A stretch of 58,030 bases of DNA from an uncultured Bacteroidales bacterium. GTDB lineage: Bacteria > Bacteroidota > Bacteroidia > Bacteroidales > UBA932. Each line of letters starts with the position of its first letter. Within the stretch, counting starts at the first letter, position 1. The notes beneath the pieces were generated by a model. That model saw only the letters and a program-made list of their open reading frames with translations. It was not told the origin of the DNA and did no database searches. This document shows positions 16,305 to 26,136 of this stretch, one piece after another. The stretch spans positions 1 through 58,030 of the forward strand of contig CAMVGM010000009.1 in the NCBI GenBank assembly GCA_947167015.1. Reading direction: 5' to 3'. The position numbers and the translations under genes were made by a program.

Positions 16305-17486
16305 TTACAATGCGTTGCGGAGGGATTCGAGGGCGGCTTCCAGGTTTGCGCGGGGGCAGCCGACGTTCAGCCGCATGAACCCGCGCCCTTCTTCGCCGAA
16401 CACCGAACCGTCGTTCAGCGCCAGGCGGGCCTTGTTCACGAACAGGTCCACCAGCACCTCCTGGGGGAGTCCGAGCTTGCGGCAATCCAGCCACACCAGG
16501 AACGACGCCTGCGGACGGACGGCCCGGATCTGCGGCAGGTTCGCGCGCAGCCAGCCGTCCACGAAATCGACGTTGCCCTGCACGTAATCCAGCATTTCCG
16601 CGCGCCAGGCCTTGCCGGCCTCCGTATAGGCCGCCCGCGTGGCTTCAGCCGAGAAGATGGGCGGATAATCCGTCTCGTTGGACTCCAGATAGCCGAAGAA
16701 ACGCTCCGCGAGCTCCGGGTCCTGCGCGATGGCGTACGAACTCACCACACCGGCGATGTTGAAGGTCTTGGACGGGGCCATGAAGGTGATGCTGCAGCGC
16801 GCCGCCGCCTCGCTGACCGAGGCGAAGGGAACGTGCCTGCGCCCGCCGTGCACCATCTCGCAATGGATCTCATCCGACAGGACGATAATGCCGCGCCGCT
16901 CGCAGATGTCCGCGAGACGGCGCAGCGTTTCCGCCGGGAACACCACGCCGCCAGGGTTGTGGGGGTTGCACAGGACGAGCATCTTCGTGCGGGCGTCGAT
17001 CTTGCGCTCCAGGTCATCCAGGTCCATCTCGTAGCCGCAGACGAAGCCCTCCGCGTCATATTGCGGCCGCAGGGGATTGTTCACCACCTCGAAGCCGCTC
17101 TGCTCCGTGACGATGCGGAACGGGTGATAGACCGGCTTCTGGATGACCACCTTGTCGCCGGGCTGCAGGAAACAGCGCTCTGCAAAGCCGATGCCCTTCA
17201 CGATGCCGGGCACATAGCGGAAACAGGACGCGGGCACCTTCCAGCCGTGCAGGTCCTCCACCCATTCCGACACGATCTCGAAATAGTCTTTCCCCGTGAC
17301 GGGATAGCCCAGGACGGGGTGGGAGAGACGGCGCCGCAGGGCGTCGAGGATGAAATCCGGCGTGCGGAAATCCATGTCCGCTACCCAGAGTGCCCGGAGG
17401 TCGGAACGGCCGAACTCCTCTTCCAGTGCGTCATATTTGTAGCAGCGCGTGCCGCGCCTGTCAATCATCTCGTCGAAATCGTACAT
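16305..17486 (-). CDS. patB: MalY/PatB-type PLP enzyme (cystathionine beta-lyase or aminotransferase)
   Basis: A 393-residue fold-type I PLP enzyme. MYDFDEMIDRRGTRCYKYD and LWVADMDFRTPDFI are typical of the MalY/PatB branch, VLCNPHNPGGVV is the cofactor-stacking segment, and the Schiff-base lysine is in MAPSKTFNIAG. PatB enzymes cleave cystathionine to homocysteine, pyruvate and ammonia; some act as aminotransferases. I prefer the second in-frame ATG (MYDFDE); an ATG 15 bases upstream is possible. No sulfur-assimilation genes are adjacent, so the substrate is by family only. Confidence 0.88.
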   Translation of the reverse strand: MYDFDEMIDRRGTRCYKYDALEEEFGRSDLRALWVADMDFRTPDFILDALRRRLSHPVLGYPVTGKDYFEIVSEWVEDLHGWKVPASCFRYVPGIVKGIGFAERCFLQPGDKVVIQKPVYHPFRIVTEQSGFEVVNNPLRPQYDAEGFVCGYEMDLDDLERKIDARTKMLVLCNPHNPGGVVFPAETLRRLADICERRGIIVLSDEIHCEMVHGGRRHVPFASVSEAAARCSITFMAPSKTFNIAGVVSSYAIAQDPELAERFFGYLESNETDYPPIFSAEATRAAYTEAGKAWRAEMLDYVQGNVDFVDGWLRANLPQIRAVRPQASFLVWLDCRKLGLPQEVLVDLFVNKARLALNDGSVFGEEGRGFMRLNVGCPRANLEAALESLRNAL

Positions 17487-17534
17487 AGGGAAAGATTTCA
17501 ATTTGCAAGTCGTAAAGTTACTGAAAAAAATATA

Positions 17535-17542
17535 TATCTTTG
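17535..17542 (+). promoter_or_regulatory. -7 promoter box of the porin-pot operon
   Basis: The sequence TATCTTTG is an exact match to the Bacteroidota -7 consensus TAnnTTTG. It lies 37 bases upstream of the porin ATG in an AT-rich gap. A -33 TTG at the expected spacing is not evident. Confidence 0.55.
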
Positions 17543-17579
17543 CGCCGAAGTTTCACCAACCCCCTTTTTATGGTAGGAA

Positions 17580-18632
17580 ATGAAGAAATACCTTTTATCG
17601 ATCGCAGCGCTGCTGCTCGGCTTGCTTGCGCACTCGCAAGAGGCTGACGATCTCGGTAACTACGCCGAGGTCAGTATCATTCCGCGCCTGGATTTGAACC
17701 CGACCTGGTACCGCAACCCCGCGGAGACCGGATTCGACCTTGGCAATTCTTCACTTTACACCCAATTCGAAGGAAGAGCATCCGAACATTTCTCCTGGAC
17801 CGTCGTGAACCACTGGTTCTCCTTTACCGACTGGCCTGCGGGAGACTTCGAGGCGTTCGAACTCTTCAAGACCCTGGGTTACTCGGATTCCAACAATTTC
17901 ATCGACATCATGAAGGCCGACCTGACGTTCGGCAGCTGGACCTTCACCCTCGGCAAGGACTGCATCACCACCGGCGGCCACGAGTATGACGACGACGACT
18001 ACGACGTCCACACCCCGCTGGCCTCCCCGCTGTGGAACGACCTGGCCTGCTACCAGTGGGGCGGCAAGGTCGCCTGGACCACGCCTTCGGAAATGTCCAC
18101 CTTCAGCCTGCAGATGACCACCTCGCCCTTCGGCGAGCGTCCCTTCGCCAGCGGCCTGTACACCTATTCCTTCGCTTACAGCGGCGACTACGGCTGGTAC
18201 TCGCCCCTCTGGAGCGTGAGCGCCCTCGCCCGCGAAGCGTCCGAGTTCAGTTCTGCCAAGCGCGACTACGACTTCCTCGTGACCCTGGGCAACCAGTTCT
18301 TCATCGACGACTTCACCCTCACCATCGACTGGAGCAATACCGCCGGCATCGCGGGCGACTACGGCTCCCTGCTCCGCGGCAACATGTTCCACGGCCGGCT
18401 GGACTACACCCCCTCCGAGCGCTGGGACTTCTCGCTGAGAAGCAATTACATCCTGACGCCGAAGGATTCGATCTTCGAGAACTGGTGGAACCTCGGCGCC
18501 ATCGCCGAGTTCTTCCCGCTGCGCGACTCGGACGCCCTGCGCCTGCACGCCTTCGTCGAATACGACAACCTCCTGGACGCTTTCTCCTTCAATGTCGGCG
18601 CCCGTTACCGGCTCAGCTTCAAGCTCTGGTAG
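17580..18632 (+). CDS. Outer-membrane porin-like beta-barrel, first gene of the polyamine operon
   Basis: A 350-residue protein with an N-terminal signal peptide (MKKYLLSIAALLLGLLAHSQ). The mature part consists of alternating amphipathic strands rich in Trp, Tyr and Phe, and the sequence ends in an aromatic residue (RLSFKLW), as outer-membrane barrels do. No specific family name is obvious. It starts the operon and is followed after 3 bases by potA. The arrangement suggests a dedicated outer-membrane entry pore for the substrate of the inner-membrane transporter. That function is inferred from position. Confidence 0.75.
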   Translation: MKKYLLSIAALLLGLLAHSQEADDLGNYAEVSIIPRLDLNPTWYRNPAETGFDLGNSSLYTQFEGRASEHFSWTVVNHWFSFTDWPAGDFEAFELFKTLGYSDSNNFIDIMKADLTFGSWTFTLGKDCITTGGHEYDDDDYDVHTPLASPLWNDLACYQWGGKVAWTTPSEMSTFSLQMTTSPFGERPFASGLYTYSFAYSGDYGWYSPLWSVSALAREASEFSSAKRDYDFLVTLGNQFFIDDFTLTIDWSNTAGIAGDYGSLLRGNMFHGRLDYTPSERWDFSLRSNYILTPKDSIFENWWNLGAIAEFFPLRDSDALRLHAFVEYDNLLDAFSFNVGARYRLSFKLW

Positions 18633-18635
18633 GAA

Positions 18636-20016
<1,381 letters not shown>

Positions 20017-20027
<11 letters not shown>

Positions 20028-20781
20028 CCACTGGAGTATCCCTTATGCGGTGTTCCTCGGCATCTTCGTGGTGCTGCCGCTACTCCTGGTGCTCCTGTAC
20101 GCCCTCCAGGACGGACAGGGGCATTTCACCCTGGCCAACATCACGCGCTTCTTCTCCGATTCCGACGCCCTCGGCACCTTCGCCGTCTCGCTGGAGATCG
20201 CCATCGAGAACACGCTGATCTGCATCCTGCTCGGCTACCCGGCCGCCTGGATCCTGGCGAACAAGGAACTGAACCGCAGCGCGGTCACCATCGTGCTCTT
20301 CATCCTGCCCATGTGGATCAACGCCCTGATGCGGACCCTGGCCACGGCCGAGCTCTTCAACATGTTCGGCATCCAGCTGGGCAAGGGCACGCTCCTGTTC
20401 GGCATGGTGTACGACTACCTGCCGTTCATGATCTACCCGATCTACAACGTGCTCTCCAAGATGGACAAATCCTACGCGGAGGCCGCCCAGGACCTGGGCG
20501 CCACCCCGTGGAAAGTCTTCTGGAAGGTGACCGTGCCGCTCTCGATGCCCGGCGTGTCCAGCGGCATCCTGATGGTGTTCATGCCCACGGTCAGCACCTT
20601 CGCCATCTCGGAATTCCTCACGAACAACAAGATCAAGTTGTTCGGTACCATCATCCAGGAGAACATCAACTCCTCGATGTGGAACTACGGCGCCGCCCTG
20701 GCGCTCATCATGCTCGTCATCATCGGCATCAGCACGATGATTACCGGTGACCGGAAAGATGCGGAGGAGGCGCTGATCTAA
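20017..20781 (+). CDS. potB: Polyamine ABC transporter permease
   Basis: A 254-residue inner-membrane permease with six predicted membrane segments. The cytoplasmic EAA coupling loop is [19 protein letters not shown], followed by [12 protein letters not shown]. It forms the membrane channel with PotC and contacts the ATPase PotA through the EAA loop. It overlaps potA by 11 bases, and potC follows after 3 bases. Assignment to PotB rather than PotC rests on gene order. Confidence 0.92.
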
Positions 20782-20784
20782 AGG

Positions 20785-21591
20785 ATGAAGAAGTTCCTCG
20801 CACAGACCTACATCTGGATCCTGATGGTCCTGCTGTACGCCCCGCTGCTATTCATCGCCGTGTTCTCCTTCACCGAGAGCAAGGTGCTGGGCAACTGGAC
20901 GGGCTTCTCCACGAAACTGTATGCGAACCTCTTCACCGGACGGATGCAGGGGAGCGCCTCGCTCATTTCGGCCGTAGAGAACACCCTGCTCATCGCCCTG
21001 GTGTCCGCCTTCGTGTCGATGGTCCTGGGCACCGTGGCCGCCATCGGCATCCACAACCTCACCGGCCGCAAGAAGCGCGCGCTGACCTTCGTGAACAACA
21101 TCCCGATGATCAACCCGGACGTCATCACGGGCGTATCGCTCTTCCTGCTGTTCATCTTCCTGCATTTCAGCCAGGGCTACCTGTCCGTGATCCTTTCGCA
21201 CATCTCCTTCGGCACGCCCTACGTCGTGCTGAGCGTACTTCCGAAACTCCGGCAGATGAACCCCAACATCTACGAAGCGGCGCTGGACCTGGGCGCCACG
21301 CCCGGCCAGGCCCTCCGCAAGGTGCTGGTGCCGCAGCTGCGCCCCGGGATGGTTTCCGGCTTCCTCCTGGCCTTCACGATGTCCCTGGACGACTTCGCCG
21401 TGACCTTCTTCACCCGCGGCACGATCGGCCTGGAGACGCTTTCGACCTATATCTATGCGGATGCGCGCAAAGGTGGCCTCACCCCCGAATTGCGCCCGCT
21501 GATGACCCTCATATTCCTGTTTATCCTGGTCCTCCTGCTCGTCATCAACATCCGGCAGGCGAGGATCCAAAAAGAAAAAGAGAACTTATAG
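20785..21591 (+). CDS. potC: Polyamine ABC transporter permease
   Basis: A 268-residue permease with six membrane segments. The EAA loop is YEAALDLGATPGQALRKVLVPQLRPG, split here only by the usual spacing. MSLDDFAVTFFTRG is characteristic of PotC-type subunits. It forms the transmembrane pore with PotB. The substrate-binding protein gene follows 7 bases downstream, so the operon order is porin-potA-potB-potC-potD. Confidence 0.92.
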   Translation: MKKFLAQTYIWILMVLLYAPLLFIAVFSFTESKVLGNWTGFSTKLYANLFTGRMQGSASLISAVENTLLIALVSAFVSMVLGTVAAIGIHNLTGRKKRALTFVNNIPMINPDVITGVSLFLLFIFLHFSQGYLSVILSHISFGTPYVVLSVLPKLRQMNPNIYEAALDLGATPGQALRKVLVPQLRPGMVSGFLLAFTMSLDDFAVTFFTRGTIGLETLSTYIYADARKGGLTPELRPLMTLIFLFILVLLLVINIRQARIQKEKENL

Positions 21592-21598
21592 AAAAAAG

Positions 21599-22888
21599 AT
21601 GAAAAGATTCCTGCTCACGCTTGCCGCGGCGGCGCTGCTGTGCGCCTGCGGCCCCGACCGTGAACACACCCTGAAGGTGTACAACTGGTCCGACTACCTG
21701 GACGTCGCCGTGATCGACGAATTCGAACAGTGGTACGAAGAGCAGACCGGCGAACCGGTCAAGGTCATCCTCCAGACCTTCGACGTGAACGAGACCATGC
21801 TCTCCAAGATCGAGAAGGGGCAGGAAGACTTCGATGTCGTGTGCCCGTCCGACTACATCATCGAGCGCATGCTCCAGCGGGACCTCCTGCTGCCCATCGA
21901 CCGGAACTACGGCAGCACGCCCGACTACATCGGCCAGTACCTTTCGCCCTTCATCCGCGACTGTTTCGACAAGTTCGACGGCGGCGGCAAGAACGCCAAC
22001 GATTATGCCGTAGGCTATATGTGGGGCACGGTGGGCATCATTTACAATCCCAAGTACGTCACCGCGGAAGAGGCTTCCACCTGGGACATCTTCCGCAACC
22101 CCAAGTTCGCCGGCAAGCTCTTCATGAAAGAGGATGCCCGCGACGTCTTCTCGCAGATCGCCATCTTCCTGCACCACGATGAACTGGAGCGGGGCGAGAT
22201 CACGCTGGACGAACTCCTGCGCGATTCTTCCGACGAGGCCATCGCTGAGGTGGAGGCCTACCTGAAGGAGGTCAAGCCCCTCGTGGCGGGCTGGGAGGCC
22301 GATTTCGGCAAGGACCAGATGGTGCTGGAACGCGGCTGGGTGAGCCTGAACTGGAGCGGCGACGGCGTCTGGACCCGCGACCAGGCCGAGCCCCTCGGCG
22401 TGCCCATCGAGTTCTCTTTCCCCAAGGAAGGCTTCACCCTCTTCTTCGACGGCTGGGTGATCCCCAAGTATGCGAAGAACCCCAAGGCGGCCAGCTACTG
22501 GATCAACTTCATGAACCGCCCGGACATCGTGATCCGCAACGTCATCGAGACGGGCTACGTGTCCTGCAACGCCGCCCCCGAGGTGCTGGAAGCCTTCACG
22601 GACGACAGCTACGAGCCGATCGACCTCAGCTATTTCTTCGGCCCCGACCATACGGCCGTGCGCACCGACCCCGTCCTGTATCCCGACCGTTCCGACATCG
22701 AGCGTGCCGGCATCCAGCACGACTGGGGTGACCGCTCCCAGGCCCTCATCGCCATGTGGAGCCGCGTGAAAGGCGACGAAGCCAACGCGATGACCGTCAT
22801 CGTTATCGGCGCCGTCGTCCTCGCCGTGGCCGCGTTCCTGCTTTATCGCCGTTTCGGCGCTAAGAAGTCCCGCCGCCGTCGCCGCTAG
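21599..22888 (+). CDS. potD: Polyamine-binding lipoprotein with a C-terminal membrane segment
   Basis: A 429-residue extracytoplasmic binding protein. The signal peptide ends in a lipobox (LLCAC, lipidated Cys17), and the mature protein begins with the PotD motif LKVYNWSDYLD. FDVVCPSDYIIERM and the tryptophan-rich WSGDGVWT segment fit a polyamine pocket. Unusually, residues about 402-418 form a hydrophobic helix (VIVIGAVVLAVAAFLLY) followed by a run of Lys and Arg. The protein thus seems anchored both by lipid and by a C-terminal helix. The last 29 bases overlap the convergent SprT gene. Confidence 0.9.
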   Translation: MKRFLLTLAAAALLCACGPDREHTLKVYNWSDYLDVAVIDEFEQWYEEQTGEPVKVILQTFDVNETMLSKIEKGQEDFDVVCPSDYIIERMLQRDLLLPIDRNYGSTPDYIGQYLSPFIRDCFDKFDGGGKNANDYAVGYMWGTVGIIYNPKYVTAEEASTWDIFRNPKFAGKLFMKEDARDVFSQIAIFLHHDELERGEITLDELLRDSSDEAIAEVEAYLKEVKPLVAGWEADFGKDQMVLERGWVSLNWSGDGVWTRDQAEPLGVPIEFSFPKEGFTLFFDGWVIPKYAKNPKAASYWINFMNRPDIVIRNVIETGYVSCNAAPEVLEAFTDDSYEPIDLSYFFGPDHTAVRTDPVLYPDRSDIERAGIQHDWGDRSQALIAMWSRVKGDEANAMTVIVIGAVVLAVAAFLLYRRFGAKKSRRRRR

Positions 22889-23513
22889 GCAGATGCGCCG
22901 ACAGTTCCGCCGGATCGACCGGGAAGAGTTTCGGCGTGCGGCAGCGGGGGAAACGGTTGAACCAGGGATCGGTGCTGTGGAACCAATCGCTGGAACGGAC
23001 CGTAGGGGAGAGCCGGAAGGCGCGGCGTATCCGGCCGATGCAGGACTGCGCCGCGACGGTGACCGCGATGCGCCCGTCCGCCAGGTGCGAAACGCACACG
23101 AAATGGTCGCGGATGCGCGTATCCCAGTCCAGTTCTTCCGGGGTGGTTTTGTGGGAAATGGTCAGATGCCTGCCATATAAACCATTGATTTCCTTCATCT
23201 TGGCACGGAACAGGCGACCGTGCGTCGAACTGTCTTTCAGCCCTTTCCACGCAATCCAAAAGTGGATCATCTCGTGGATGAGCGTATCTTCGACCTCCCC
23301 TTCCGGGAGGTCGAAGCGCGTACTGATCCGGATGACGAAATCCTCGCGCCCGACGATGCGCCGCCGCCAGTCACGCACCACGCGGTACTGCAGCCGGCCG
23401 ACGAAGCCGCGGGCCTTGCTCAGTTTGATGGGAATACGCGGAAGAGCGCCCTCGAAACACATCACGTTGAACGTGTCGAAGCGCTCTTCCAGGTAACCGA
23501 CGGTCGGGATCAT
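22860..23513 (-). CDS. SprT-like zinc-dependent protein, full-length copy
   Basis: A 217-residue protein with the SprT-like metalloprotease core. LIHEMIHFWIAW contains HExxH (His80, Glu81, His84), and His98 in STHGRLF is the probable third ligand. SprT-like domains include proteases acting on DNA-bound proteins; the role of this bacterial branch is not established. The upstream part of the open frame is shadow sequence; the chosen ATG (MIPTVGYLEERFD) overlaps the threonine dehydrogenase stop by 4 bases. A shortened paralogue lies about 2.3 kb away at 25822. Confidence 0.85.
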   Translation of the reverse strand: MIPTVGYLEERFDTFNVMCFEGALPRIPIKLSKARGFVGRLQYRVVRDWRRRIVGREDFVIRISTRFDLPEGEVEDTLIHEMIHFWIAWKGLKDSSTHGRLFRAKMKEINGLYGRHLTISHKTTPEELDWDTRIRDHFVCVSHLADGRIAVTVAAQSCIGRIRRAFRLSPTVRSSDWFHSTDPWFNRFPRCRTPKLFPVDPAELSAHLPSGDGGGTS

Positions 23514-24472
23514 CCCTTCGGCAGCAGTTTCTCCCGCAGGTGCTTGAGCATGTCCTTGGTCATCGACTCCAGATTGTAGGACGGCGTCCAGCCCCACTCC
23601 TTGCGGGCGCAGACGTCGTCCATCTTGTTGGGCCAGGAGTCGGCGATGGCCTGGCGGACGGGATCCACCTCATAGCGCATCTTGAACGTGGGGATGTGCT
23701 TGCGGATGGCGTCATAGACTTCTTCCGGGTCGAAGCTCATCGAGGCGATGTTGAAGGCGTTGCGGTGCACCAGGTAGCGCGGGTCCGCCTCCATCAGCTT
23801 GATGGCTGCCTTGATGGCGTCCGGCATGTACATCATGTCGAGGTAGGTGCCGTGGGCCAGCGGGCACACGAATTCCTCGCCCTTGACGGCCGCGTAGTAG
23901 ATCTCAACGGCGTAGTCGGTGGTGCCGCCGCCGGGCAGCGTCTTGTAGGAAATCAGGCCCGGGAAACGCACCGAACGCGTGTCCACGCCATATTTATGGA
24001 AGTAGTAGTCGCTCAGGAGCTCGGTCGCGACCTTGGTCACGCCGTACATGGAGGTCGGACGCTGGATGGTGTCCTGCGGGGTGTTGTCGCGCGGGGTGTC
24101 GGGGCCGAAGGAGCCGATCGAAGAGGGGGTGAACACGGCGCAGTGCTTTTCGCGCGCCACCTCGAGGATGTTGATCAGCCCGTTCATCTGGATGTCCCAG
24201 GCCTTGAGCGGCAGGCGCTCGGCGGTGGCGGACAGCAGGGCGGCCAGGTTGTAGATGGTATCGATATCGTATTTGTCCACGATCTCGGCGATCTGCTTGG
24301 CATTGCAGACATTGGCCTGCTCGGCGGGACCGCTTTCGAGAAGGTCGCCGGTGGGGGCGGAACCGGGGATATAACCGGCCACGATCCGGCCCTGGTGATA
24401 GACCTTGCGGAGCTTCATCGTGAGTTCCGAACCGATCTGTCCGGTGGAACCGATGACGAGAACATTTTTCAT
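23510..24472 (-). CDS. tdh: L-threonine 3-dehydrogenase, SDR (epimerase-like) type
   Basis: A 320-residue short-chain dehydrogenase. The NAD-binding motif is VIGSTGQIGSEL, and the catalytic Tyr/Lys pair is in SMYGVTKVATELL. TPSSIGSFGP and PGGGTTDYAVE are typical of the epimerase-like threonine dehydrogenases rather than sugar epimerases. It oxidises threonine to 2-amino-3-ketobutyrate, which Kbl, encoded divergently next door, converts to glycine and acetyl-CoA. The neighbour is strong support for the call. It shares a 4-base overlap with the SprT-like gene. Confidence 0.92.
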   Translation of the reverse strand: MKNVLVIGSTGQIGSELTMKLRKVYHQGRIVAGYIPGSAPTGDLLESGPAEQANVCNAKQIAEIVDKYDIDTIYNLAALLSATAERLPLKAWDIQMNGLINILEVAREKHCAVFTPSSIGSFGPDTPRDNTPQDTIQRPTSMYGVTKVATELLSDYYFHKYGVDTRSVRFPGLISYKTLPGGGTTDYAVEIYYAAVKGEEFVCPLAHGTYLDMMYMPDAIKAAIKLMEADPRYLVHRNAFNIASMSFDPEEVYDAIRKHIPTFKMRYEVDPVRQAIADSWPNKMDDVCARKEWGWTPSYNLESMTKDMLKHLREKLLPKG

Positions 24473-24494
24473 GAGTGTGTTATTAATTATCGTG

Positions 24495-24511
24495 CAAATT
24501 TATTAAATTTG
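24495..24511. promoter_or_regulatory. Palindromic divergent promoter of tdh and kbl
   Basis: A perfect 17-base palindrome made of two TAAATTTG boxes pointing away from each other with one base between them. The + strand box (24504-24511) would serve kbl and the - strand box (24495-24502) would serve tdh. Both match TAnnTTTG. The two -7 boxes are almost back to back, so polymerase could probably occupy only one at a time. Clear -33 elements are not visible. Confidence 0.6.
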
Positions 24512-24543
24512 TGGGAGAAAACGCTAATAAATCCACATAATTC

Positions 24544-25734
24544 ATGTACGGAAAGTTTCAATCTTATCTTCAGAACGAATTGAAGGCCATCGACGACGCG
24601 GGCCTCTACAAGCGCGAACGTACCATCTGCTCTCCGCAGGGCGCCGAGATCACCCTCGCCGACGGCAGCAAAGCCTTGAATTTCTGCGCCAACAACTACC
24701 TCGGCCTGTCCGACAACCCCCGGCTCATCGCCGCCGCGAAGAAGGCGATGGACGAGCGCGGCTTCGGCATGTCTTCGGTGCGCTTCATCTGCGGCCGGCA
24801 GGACCTGCACCGCCAGCTCGAGGAGGCCATCTCCGCCTATTTCCATACCGACGACACCATCCTGTACGCCGCCTGCTTCGACGCCAACGGCGGCGTGTTC
24901 GAGCCGTTGCTCACCGCGGAGGACGCCATCATTTCCGACGCGCTGAATCACGCCTCCATCATCGACGGCGTGCGCCTTTGCAAGGCCGTCCGCTACCGCT
25001 ACGCGAACGCCGACATGGCCGACCTGGAGCGCTGCCTGCAGGAAGCGCAGGCGCAGCGTTTCCGCATCATCGTCACGGACGGCGTGTTCTCGATGGACGG
25101 CAACGTGGCCCCGATGGACAAGATCTGCGAACTCGCCGAGAAGTATGACGCGCTGGTGATGGTGGACGAGAGCCACAGCGCCGGTGTCGTGGGCAAGCGG
25201 GGCCGCGGCGTGGCCGAACTGTTCGACCTCTACGGCCGCATCGACATCCACACCGGCACCCTCGGCAAGAGCTTCGGCGGCGCCGTGGGCGGCTTCACCA
25301 CCGGCCGGCAGGAGATCATCGACATGCTCCGCCAGCGTTCCCGTCCGTACCTGTTCTCCAATTCGCTGCCGCCGATGATCTGCGCCGCGGGCATCGAGCT
25401 CTTCAAGATGCTCGACGAGTCCGACGATCTGCACGACCGTCAGCAGGAGAACGTGGCTTACTTCCGCGACAAGATGATCGCCGCCGGCTTCGACATCAAG
25501 CCGACGCAGAGCGCCATCTGCGCCGTGATGCTGTATGACGCTCCGCTGAGCCAGCGTTTCGCGGCCGCCATGGCAAAGGAAGGCATCTTCGTGACCGGTT
25601 TCTACTACCCGGTGGTACCGAAAGGCCAGGCCCGCATCCGCGTGCAGCTGTCCGCCGCCCACACGCGTGAGCAGCTGGACAAGGCCATCGCCGCCTTCAT
25701 CAAGGTCGGCAAGGGGCTCGGGGTGTTGAAGTAG
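24544..25734 (+). CDS. kbl: Glycine C-acetyltransferase (2-amino-3-ketobutyrate CoA ligase)
   Basis: A 396-residue alpha-oxoamine synthase, very close in sequence to E. coli Kbl. Shared segments include INFCANNYLGL-type (LNFCANNYLGLSD), RFICG, CFDANGG, NHASIIDGVRLCKA and VVPKGQARIR. The PLP lysine is in GTLGKSFGG and the cofactor aspartate in VDESHSAG. It cleaves 2-amino-3-ketobutyrate with CoA to glycine and acetyl-CoA. It belongs to the same superfamily as serine palmitoyltransferase and cysteate acyltransferase, but the sequence and the tdh neighbour favour Kbl. Its TAG stop overlaps a palindromic repeat. Confidence 0.95.
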   Translation: MYGKFQSYLQNELKAIDDAGLYKRERTICSPQGAEITLADGSKALNFCANNYLGLSDNPRLIAAAKKAMDERGFGMSSVRFICGRQDLHRQLEEAISAYFHTDDTILYAACFDANGGVFEPLLTAEDAIISDALNHASIIDGVRLCKAVRYRYANADMADLERCLQEAQAQRFRIIVTDGVFSMDGNVAPMDKICELAEKYDALVMVDESHSAGVVGKRGRGVAELFDLYGRIDIHTGTLGKSFGGAVGGFTTGRQEIIDMLRQRSRPYLFSNSLPPMICAAGIELFKMLDESDDLHDRQQENVAYFRDKMIAAGFDIKPTQSAICAVMLYDAPLSQRFAAAMAKEGIFVTGFYYPVVPKGQARIRVQLSAAHTREQLDKAIAAFIKVGKGLGVLK

Positions 25735-25759
25735 ATCCCCGATCAGGTCGGGGATGACG
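25733..25759. repeat. Dispersed palindrome with CCCCGA arms, copy 1
   Basis: An element with 8-base arms ATCCCCGA/TCGGGGAT and a 5-base loop. It is identical over 27 bases to the copy at 27623-27649. Read on the - strand, it has the frame GTCAT...ATCT. It begins within the kbl stop codon. Confidence 0.85.
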
Positions 25760-25784
25760 GCTTGTCCGTCATTGCCTACTCGTT

Positions 25785-25814
25785 CGTCATTGCCGGCCCC
25801 GACCGGCAATCTCC
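25785..25814. repeat. Dispersed palindrome with TGCCGG arms
   Basis: An element with arms TTGCCGG/CCGGCAA around the loop CCCCGA, framed by GTCAT...ATCT. It lies 26 bases after the first palindrome and 7 bases before the miniature SprT gene. A partial direct repeat of its left edge (GTCATTGCC) occurs at 25768-25776. Confidence 0.75.
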
Positions 25815-25821
25815 AAGCACA

Positions 25822-26118
25822 ATGGCCCCTACCGTCGAATACCTGGAAGAACGCTTCGACACATTCAACCGGATGTGTTTCGACGGACGCCACCTGACCA
25901 TTTCCCACAAATCCACCCCGGAGGAGCTGAACCGCGACACCCGCATCCGCCGCATGCTCCGCTGGTCGCCCACCGTGCGTTCCAGCGTCAGGTTCGACAG
26001 CCGGGATCCCTGGTTCAACCGCTTCCCGCGCTGCCGCACCGCCAAGCTTTTCCCGGTGGAGCCGGAAGAGCTCAGGAAGCACATGAATGAAGAATTTTTC
26101 GTATCTTGCAGTCCGTAA
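25822..26118 (+). pseudogene. Miniature SprT paralogue with two in-frame deletions
   Basis: An intact 98-codon frame that aligns with the full-length SprT-like protein at 22860-23513 in three blocks. Residues 1-22 match 1-22, residues 23-43 match 115-135, and residues 44 to about 88 match 164 to about 208. The two missing pieces are 92 and 28 codons, both keeping frame. The first removes the whole HExxH zinc site. The second joins two RIR tripeptides, suggesting deletion between short repeats. It could be a decaying duplicate or a small protein retained for the C-terminal part; transcription is unknown. Palindromes lie just upstream. Confidence 0.75.
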
Positions 26119-26136
26119 CCCATTGAACCGATCCCT

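Noticed and set aside
24544..25734. Cysteate or serine acyltransferase (sulfonolipid/sphingolipid) instead of Kbl
   Set aside because: The superfamily is the same, but the sequence follows E. coli Kbl closely through many segments and the gene is divergent from threonine dehydrogenase.
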